Of a stretch of 26,441 bases of DNA, positions 16,024 through 25,000 are shown in pieces. Numbering within the stretch: position 1 is the stretch's first letter; each line of letters starts with the position of its first letter. The translations under genes and the position numbers were made by a program. The notes under the pieces were generated by a model. It searched no databases, was not told the origin of the DNA, and worked only from the letters and a program-made list of their open reading frames with translations. Source of the DNA: Amoebophrya sp. AT5.2 (Eukaryota > Sar > Dinophyceae > Syndiniales > Amoebophryaceae); contig RXOD01004191.1 of assembly GCA_005223375.1 (NCBI GenBank), positions 1-26,441 of the forward strand, given 5' to 3'.

Positions 16024-19000
16024 ATGATTGCGGCGGCCGCCGCGGAACACGCAAACAAAGATGATCTGTCGAGAGGCGAAGCCGAGGGGTCGAAGCACCT
16101 GATGCAAGCGTTGCTGAACCTGCAGCAGGACGTGGAGCGCGCAGATGTCGAAATTTCTGACTGCGTGCAGCGAGGTGCGGACATCCAGGCAGATCGGGAA
16201 AAAGCGGCTCGGGAGTTGGAGAATTTGGAGAAGTTTTTGGCCCGGAAGGAATCGGAGGCGAAAGCACTGGTTATGCTCATGCAAATCGTCTTCAATGTGG
16301 AAAGATTTGGCACCGAGATGGAGACGAACTTATTCCGTTACGAAGGCACCGGCGGGTTTTCTGTCTTACGGCAGTTTCAGCTCGACGTGCTCGATAGAGA
16401 CGCTTTCAAAGTGTGGAAGAAGAACAAGGAACGGGCCGCGGCTGCGGAAAAACGGGAGGAGCAGAGGAAAGAGGACGATTTAATTGCGAGCATGGACGCT
16501 GGCGCATTTTCCGCAGCGGCGGAACGACTCAAAGACAGGATTGAAGCAGACAAGAAGCGCAGGGCAAAAGTCCGCTCCAAGATGACTGCCGAAGACAAGA
16601 AAAAGGACGATGAACACGCGCTAAAGAAAGCGGTCGCCCGCGACGCGCGGAAGAACGCAGACGAGAAGAAGCGTGCGGGAAATCTCGTGAACCTCGCGAA
16701 AAACATGAACATGGCGTCGAACAGAGGTAGTTTGTCGAGAACGAGTAAGAGGCTGGGAGAAGAGGTTGCGGGCATGACATGGTTCGACTTCTTTATCGAG
16801 AAACTCTCCGTCGTGCTTCCCGTTGTCCCGATGGCACCGGACTTCGTCGTGCGGAATACCGCGGTGGGCGAAAGCGAAAGGGATAAAGAAAGAACAACAG
16901 ACGCCGAATTTTTCTTCTTTTCATTCGCGAACGTCGTGTCGTCGAGAGCGGTGGAACTTAGCCCGAACTCCCTCGAAGTCCCGCCGACCCTGGCAGAAGA
17001 ACCAGATCTGGAAGGGAAGGACGCCGAATTCGGCAGACGCCAGGCCGCCGCGAAGAAGGCAGCTGCTGCTGTAGCGATGGGGAGCCCTAGTCAGGGACGC
17101 AATGGAAATCGTCGTGGCGGAAATCCTGAGGGCGAAGAGGAACACGACAGAGACGAAGATGCGCAATCTAAGATGGTCGACCCGTGCAACGTGTTCTTGG
17201 GGAAGGCCGCGGATAAACCCAGAGAAGACACTGTTTGGGATGGGAAAGCGGTGCCACGGCCGCCATTCACGTTGTTAGAGGGTATTGACCCGCGCATGAT
17301 GTACAAAATCATTCGCATCGCGGAAGAGCGTTGGGAGCGCCGCGCCGGTGGGGGCGGCGCGGTCATCTCGGACATGGCGGGCGGGAGAATCGACTTGGGC
17401 GAGACTTACAAAAAGTACTTCTGTCTCCACTTGCGGCCCTTTTTGGATACGCGCGAAAGAATTCTGGCGGCACAGAACGGGCGGCTGCCGGAGCGGTATG
17501 TGCCACGAAAGCCGGTTCCGGTGACGGACGCGGATGGGAATGTTGCGACCGGGGTTTCGACCGGTTTGCTAGGGGGCACGCCAGATAATTTCTTCGATTT
17601 GGAGCTGAAGCCGAGCCACTGGATGGGCAGCTACTTTGGGCACCCAAACAGCATGCGGCGGGCGTGGGAAGTTGCGAGCAGAGAATGGGCAGACGCGAAG
17701 GCCAAACCAACGGCGAACCCCCCCGGCACGAAAAGTAGAGGACCCTCAGCGACCGGGACAGCAGCAGAGGACGCCACAGGACGCGCACGCGCGTCGCAGC
17801 CAAAGGGGGGCTCAAGTTCAGCAAGTCCAAGCAACGACGATGTCGAAATTAGCAACAGCGACAAGCAACCGTCCCAGCGCCCAAAAGAAGCAGCCAACGG
17901 CGCGCAAGCCGCTGCGGAGGTACACTTGAACGGAGCTGTTGCAGCCATGGCTGGCGCGCGCGGTAGAGTCGACGCTCTGCGGAAGCTGGCCGGCCCACCA
18001 ACCACTGAGCAGCAGAGCCGCATTGCGCAGGCACGAAGAGAGTTCGAAACCGACGTTCTCCGGGGGGCGTTTTTCGGCTACGGAAACGCTGAATTGATTT
18101 ACAACTCTCTCTCCGCAGCGATCGGGGGAGCCGAGTTCATTGCCTCCGATGGTGCGGAAACGAAGGTCGACGAAAAAGGCAGACCGAGCCGCAGAGATAC
18201 CGTGCCGAAACCGGCGAAGCGCGACGCGAGGGTGGCTTCGTCCGCTCCGGCCGGAGACGATGACAGTAACGGAGACGACGATAGTGAAGGGTCACAGGTT
18301 GCTGAGTACGGATTCTACGAAACGGACCTTCGCCGCCACTACAAAAAGATTCAGATCACTGTCAGCGGCCGCGACGCCACTTCGTCCGGACTGCCACCCT
18401 TCCGCCACCAGCGTTTGTCCGACATCAATGCGAGAGTTCGGCTGGATACGTTGACGCAGCTGGACCACGCGGTTGAAAATCACATAAAACAGTGTTTGGC
18501 GCGAATGGTTGCTCATGATTCCGACATCGATGGGGAGTGGACCATGCCGATGAAGGCGAAGGTGACGCATCAGATGACGAATCACTGGCCGATTTTCCCG
18601 CTGGTGAAGGCTCAATTCTCTTCCGCGCACGAGGGCGGCGTGCGCGCGATGCGGGGAAGATGGTTGGAGGCCATCCCCCACCAGCGCGCCGACGCGTCCT
18701 GGACGGTGATTGTGCGTCCGCGGCCGGGCATCGACGCGCCGTCGGTTTCGGACAAGACAGCTTTCCGCACGAACGCCAAAACAAGAGCGGTGCAAGCCCG
18801 CGAAGCCGGCAGAGGGCGCTGGAAAGTGGTGGAATCGCAGGCAGAGAAGGCCAAGCTGGACGCCGAACGTATGCACGAGAAGCGCGAAAGAGATAGGGAA
18901 GCGCGCGCAGCGAATTGGAGGAAGCTGGATGAGCTGGGGCTGATTCACGAAGATGACTTGACTGAGGCAGACGGGAAAGAGCTGAAGGAGTTGAGGACGA

Positions 19001-22000
19001 AGTTCAACGATCCGGGCAATGAAGATAGAAAGATAATGGAGGAGCTGAACGCGGAAGCGCGCGAGCACATGGCTTTGGAAAAAGGCGAACGCGATCGGCA
19101 GGAAATTTTCCGCGACTGGGCTTTGGGCCAGTGCTTCGACTTTACGGCGTTCCCGATCTGGTCGCAGGAATTGCTTCGTGAGCGCGTGCAGATCTTCTAC
19201 GCGCGCGAGTACCCGGTGACGTACACACCAATTCATATGAGGCGCTATCCGGAAAGATGGAATAGGTTGGGCGTGCACGTGCTGCAGGACCCGGATTCGC
19301 AGCAAGCCGGTCACGGTTTGTCGCCGTTCGTGTTGACAAAACACAAAATCGAGTGGAACATTGGAACACCCGCGAAGCTCCCCTCCATCGAAGATAAGGA
19401 CAAGGAGAAAAAGGCGGATGGAGACCGGTACTTCTCCATGGAGCGCGGCGGCAAAATTTTGTGGAACAAACGCGCAGCGGGAAGTTCTGAAGAAGGCGGG
19501 TTGAGTTCGTTTGACTTCATAGAGCTCCTCGAAGCAGCAACCATCGATCTGGACGATTTCGTCTATGAATTAGTCGATGAAGTCGTTGTCAAGAACGTGG
19601 AGCTGTTCTACTTCGATGTGGACGATCATTTACCGGGGGTCGACATGTCGATCGCGCAGGCTTCCGGAATCAGAATCGGCATGCCCAAGCAAATCTTCCC
19701 GATGCGGCCGGTCGACGACCGTGTCCGGAAGGATGTGATGAACCCGGACCCGTTCTTCTTCGCCGCACGCATGAACTACGATCCGGATCTGAACTTCTGG
19801 CCGCTACTCCAACGCACCACCCATTTCAACGAGAACCAGAAGTGCGAGTGCGACATGAGTCCCACGATGCCGAAGGCCAGCGGCAACAAGTCGACGCATG
19901 AAGTCCGCGATCCCTTTAGACGCTTCCGTGCCTCACCAACCGGGAGTTGCTATTACAATAGGAATTTACAGTACAGCGGAACTTTGTCGAAGCTGGAGCA
20001 CGGGCATTACTCGCGGCAGGCAAAGGAGTACATGGAGGAGGAACAGGCGAAAAAGCACGGTGGGAGCCTGACTGCTCAAGATCGAGCTCCAGGCCACGAC
20101 CCCTTGGAGGCTGCGTTCTTCGGTTTCTGCAAAGGCGCGAAGGTTGCCGTGGGCCACGGGGAGGCCTTCTGCGAGTTCTGCAAGACCTGCGTGGAGGACG
20201 CCGGCAAGGGCATCGCGAGGGAGTTTGTGAATCCTTTCGAAATTGCTGCCGGCAAGGAGCCAACAAGTTTCTTTGCTGAGGACGACCAGGAGGAGGAGCA
20301 AGAAGATGCGAGCGAACGGCACGAGCACGGGAAGAGAGCACCGTGCGACTCGCACCACGACATATCGGATTACTGGCGCAACGCGTACTTGCACGGGTAC
20401 CAGGACGGAGGCTCTATTCCGCCGGAGGAGCGTCGCTCGGAAACGAAATCGAAAAGAGCGCGGGAGATCCAGGACGTCTTGCAGAGGCCGAACGGCTCGC
20501 ACGGGGTGAAGCTGTTCGGCTGGAACGGGGATAGTGGGAGCCTCCAGTTCACTTTGCTCCCGGTTTCAATCTCCTCCGCGGGTCGCTTACGTGTCGACCA
20601 CCTCCAGTACCGCCGCTACGACTACACGCGCATGCTGCCGCTGAAAACCGACTTGCGACGAGAGCTGATGAACGACGTCGACGAGGTCGAAGTCGAAGGC
20701 AGCCAACTACCTTTGACTGTGGCCGACGTGAAATCCAGGTTGGCGCGCGAACTCGGCGTGCGTGACGAGATGGTCTCCCGCCAGGGCGCCAGTGAAGCCA
20801 CGTCTGTGAAAGCGCACGTCGCCAGCGTATCCCAGTACCAGGAGGAGCTGGACAGACTCCCCCGGGACCAAAACGGATGGTTCAAGTATGCGCTACGCCA
20901 GTTTAAATCCCCGGAGCCGGAGATTTGGAACCCGGACTCGCCACAGAACACTGCGCTATACAATCCCGTATTTTTAGCCGTCGACCGCGGCGCATGGCGT
21001 TTCTCTTGGAGCGACGACAACAAAAACGTAAGTGGCAGGGACTTGACGGATTTAGATGCAGATCCAACCAGCAAGGAAAGCGGTGCGTTGGCCGGACCTC
21101 TTCCTCATGCGGGCCCCGAGGACTCGAACAAGTGGCAGCGCGGCAGCCCCTTCTTCAGTCAACCAAACGAGCGCCCCATGATGATCGAAGGTGATACACC
21201 GGTGTACGTGCAGCGAGCGGTTATCAAAGACCGGATGGCGGGGAGGGATTTACGGAAGAAAGTCGCGTCCGACGTCGGGGCAGTGCGTGAAAGCGAGGAA
21301 GAAAAACAGCGGCCGATTGGGTATAACTACCAATCCGGCGGCATCGATCAAGTCGCGTTGGCGCAGGCCGAAAGGAACCGAGAAATAGAGGAAGACGAAA
21401 AGAGAACACCCGAAGAGCGGGAAAAAATCGCGAGCCTGGAGAAACTGAAGGAGGAGAAAGAGGCCGCAGCGCTGCAGGGGGACGCGGATCTGGCCCGGTG
21501 GCAGTACTCGGCGCAGTGGATTCGCGCGACGGCTGGTCTGGACCTGCGGCCAGAGACAGCTACAAGCGCCCCAGGCGGTAAACCCGGCATGCACGGGCTC
21601 GACGGCGTGCCAGGGCAAAACGGCGGCCATCTCATGATCACGGTCCGTTCTGGCGGAAGAAGTTGGAGAAACCTAGAGCCGCACAAACCCAAGCGCACCC
21701 TCCACAAGCACTTGAAGGACGGTTCTTTCGAGGAGAAGAAACTCAATGCTTTAGAAAGCGCCGTCCCAGGGGTTGAGCTCGCGCGGCTGCTGTCAATCAG
21801 CACTAGCGGGGGCCGTGGAACAGGTGGCCAGGTGGGTGGCGTTGGCGATAACGGAAAAAAAATTGAAACGATCGACGTCGACACGCCGGACGGGAACAAA
21901 GATAATAGGAGTGCGATGGGTGTGCACGGAAACACATTTTTAGACCGCTATTGGGTGAAGCACGACGCGGACTCAACCGACTGGATCTGGCGCATGCTCG

Positions 22001-25000
22001 GGTTTGGGCCCGACGGCGTGAATTTATGGGCGATCCTTCCTTTGCCCTTCGGCCTCGGGGAAGTTATGGACGTTTTGGCCGTCGATAGTGAACTCGACGA
22101 CCGTCTCTCAGAAGAAGGGACGCGCGCCCAAACGAAGCGCGACTTCGCGGTCTCGTTAGCCCAGGGCAGCTTCGGGCACGGCGGCGAGTGGCCGGGATTA
22201 CCTGGCGCAGCAGGGATCCGCGGAAAGGGCGGGATGAGCGGTTCGCTTACATTGATTGTCGATGCGGCCGGGGATGCGTCGTACGAGTTTGGCGGAAAGG
22301 GAAGCGGCGACACGAGTGCGGATAGGCTGTATTTGACTGGAATAAAGCGCAGCACAAACATGGCGGTAAACCCGAGGTACATGCACGCCACGAAATGGGT
22401 CGACATCAACGCTGACGAACCGAACAGCGAGGGCGCGAAGAAGGGGGAAGCCCCGAGGAACGATCCCGGCGATTTTCTGTCCGGCTATCAGCCGGCCGCC
22501 GAGGGCTCTGCCGACAACCCGGGCAACGCGTTCTTGGGGTTCGGCGGCGACTGCTCGCCCGCACAGGACGGTTTCGATGGCATTCGGATTTCGGGCAAGG
22601 TCCCCGGGGGACTGGCCCCGAGATACGGGGTGACTTTGAGTGATCTGGAGGCGAGCCAGATGTTCGGGTACCATCCCCACATGCAGTTTGACTTCGAGTC
22701 GTTGCAAAGACACGACAGCTCCGACTGGATCGCCTACCCCGGCACTTTCGACTGGGGTATTTTGATCAAAGCCATCAGCGGGTCGCTGGTGTTAAAGGCC
22801 CTAGGGGATGTTGGTACGATCGCTGCGCGCCTCATTGGTGCGACCGTGAAGTGGACGATTCGCGAAGGGAAATACGAGAAGTACAACGCGTTTCCGGATA
22901 TCAAAAACGCCCCCACACAGCACTGCGTCGTGTGGAGTGAAGCCGAGAACCCGTCGCACGAGACGCGGAACAAGGAGATCAAGGCGAGCGACGAATACGG
23001 AATCCGACGAGAGGCGTGGGAGCGACGTGGAAACTTTGGCGGAAGCGACAATCTGTGGGGCTACTTTAAGGCTGGGGCCGGTCTGGAGTGGCTCGGGCAG
23101 GACGAAGACGCTCCTACCGCGTGCGAGTTTTCGAGCGGTAAGGGTAAGCATCCCGTCGCGATAATGCACCGCGAGGACCGGCCGCCTCCCACACCCCGCG
23201 ACCCCGACATGCCGGAGAAGAACATCCACAACAAAACGATACGCAAATCAAAAGTCATGCTGAAAGGGAAGACGCGCACCAGACACAGAAATCAGGAGAA
23301 AACCCATTTGAAGGAGCACGATGCGCAGAAACAGCGCGAAAACTGCAAGCAGCGCGATCAGGAGAAGGAAAACGCCTTAGAAAACGCGTTGGCTGACCAG
23401 AGCGAGTTGATGCAAGATATTCAAGATGAGATTTTGGCGCTTTCGAAGGCGCTGCAAAACCAAAACATTGAGCTGGACCAGCTGGCGCAGCAAAACGATG
23501 ACAATGACGCGAAGAAGAAAAAGGCGCAAAACGCGGTCGCGAACGCGCTGCAGCAAGCCGCTGTCGCGCACCACGTCCGCGGCGAGGCACAGCAGTTCCA
23601 GAGCTTCAAGTCCGTTGCGCAGGATGTCGCAGCTGGGCTAGACGCAGCGCAGCAGTACGGAAAAACTCTGAAGCAGACCATGCGCGCGAACCAGATGATG
23701 CAAGGGCGGGTCAACGAAGTTTTGGCAACTCAAAAGGATAACGCGAATGCGAATCTATCCCATTCCATCGATAAGTCCGACATGTGGGATGAGGAAAAAG
23801 AAGCCTCCAAAGAGGTCATCTTGTCCGTCGCGGAGCAGAACATCAACGCAAAGGCGCAGCAGCAATCGGAGCAGCAGTCGCAGAAGGAATCGAAGGAAAA
23901 TCAAGAAAACCAAGCGGAGCAACAGGTGCAGACCGACATGAACACGGGCGATATCAAGAAGCGGAAGAGGAAGGACGATTTGGTGGCGAAACGGCGCGCG
24001 ACTTTGGCCGCACTGTTCAATACGCGGAAAGCGCTGGAGGGAGTGTTGAAGGAGCAAAGAAGAAAGGCTGAGGCGTACAGCAAACGCATAGAGCGCGGGT
24101 TACGGGAGCGCAGCGTGGCGCGGGCGGGATTTATTGGCTTGCAGGCAGCGGTCGAGCCGTACTTACTTCAGGCGGAGTCTGTGGGCGCGGAGGTCGAGGC
24201 CAAGAACTCGTTTTTGGGATTGGTGTCGACTTCCGGGGAAGCCGCATCCTCAGATATTATCCCAATTGTACGCGCACTTGATTTCGTGGTTTGCAACGGC
24301 GATTTTCTTTCTGGGCTGGGCATCAAGATCAACATCCTTCCAAAGATGGAGCTAAAATCCGAGTGCATCGAAAGTGGCAACGCAATCTTTAACCGCATCG
24401 ACCGGATTTGTGGCGAGTCATTGAAGAAAAGGTACGAAACTAATGGTGGTGCGGTTGCGGATAATGTTGAGCGATTAAGACGCATCATGAAGGACCGAAC
24501 CGCGCCGTGGAAGTGGAGCGGCCACGTGGCGCGACGCGCAACTATGGCGGCGACGATCCTGGAGCAAATTTGGGTTTTGGTCCGACTCGAGGAAGGATTG
24601 CAGGCGACGGTAAAACCCGCGGAAGAAGTGAAAACCAAGCAAGACGAGAAGCTCTTCAAGAGGTTTTTGCAGCAGATCGCGCAGCGCGCGTCTTTGCTGG
24701 GCCCCCGCCTGTCCGTGAAGCACAGCAAATTTGTGGGGGATGTCGCGCTCGTTGAAATCGGGAAAGCGTTGGTAGACGCGCACGAAGATGAGGACGCAGA
24801 GGCAGAGGCGCATAAAAAATCGGACTCGACGAATGGGGGTAACGATGAGTTCATGCAGGAGCAGGCGTGGGTGAAGCACGCGCACGACTTGCTGAAGTGC
24901 GGCGCGGTAAAGGTGTTGAAGCAGCTGCGGCAGCACATGGAGGAGAACATTCTGACCGACAGTAATCTTTTTGTTTCGGAGGATTCCGACCCCCGACATT

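Noticed and set aside
15635..16313. Minus-strand open frames (204 and 210 codons) crossing the gap and the start of ORF B
   Set aside because: They overlap the ORF B start and read the 48-nt repeat as Ser/Arg/Lys-rich peptides. The left unit is out of register in this frame and no start or promoter signal is evident, so a minisatellite read by chance is more likely.
18292..19344. 350-codon open frame on the minus strand
   Set aside because: It lies wholly inside ORF B. Long antisense frames are expected opposite GC-rich coding sequence, and the translation shows no domain and a His/Arg/Gln-rich shadow composition.
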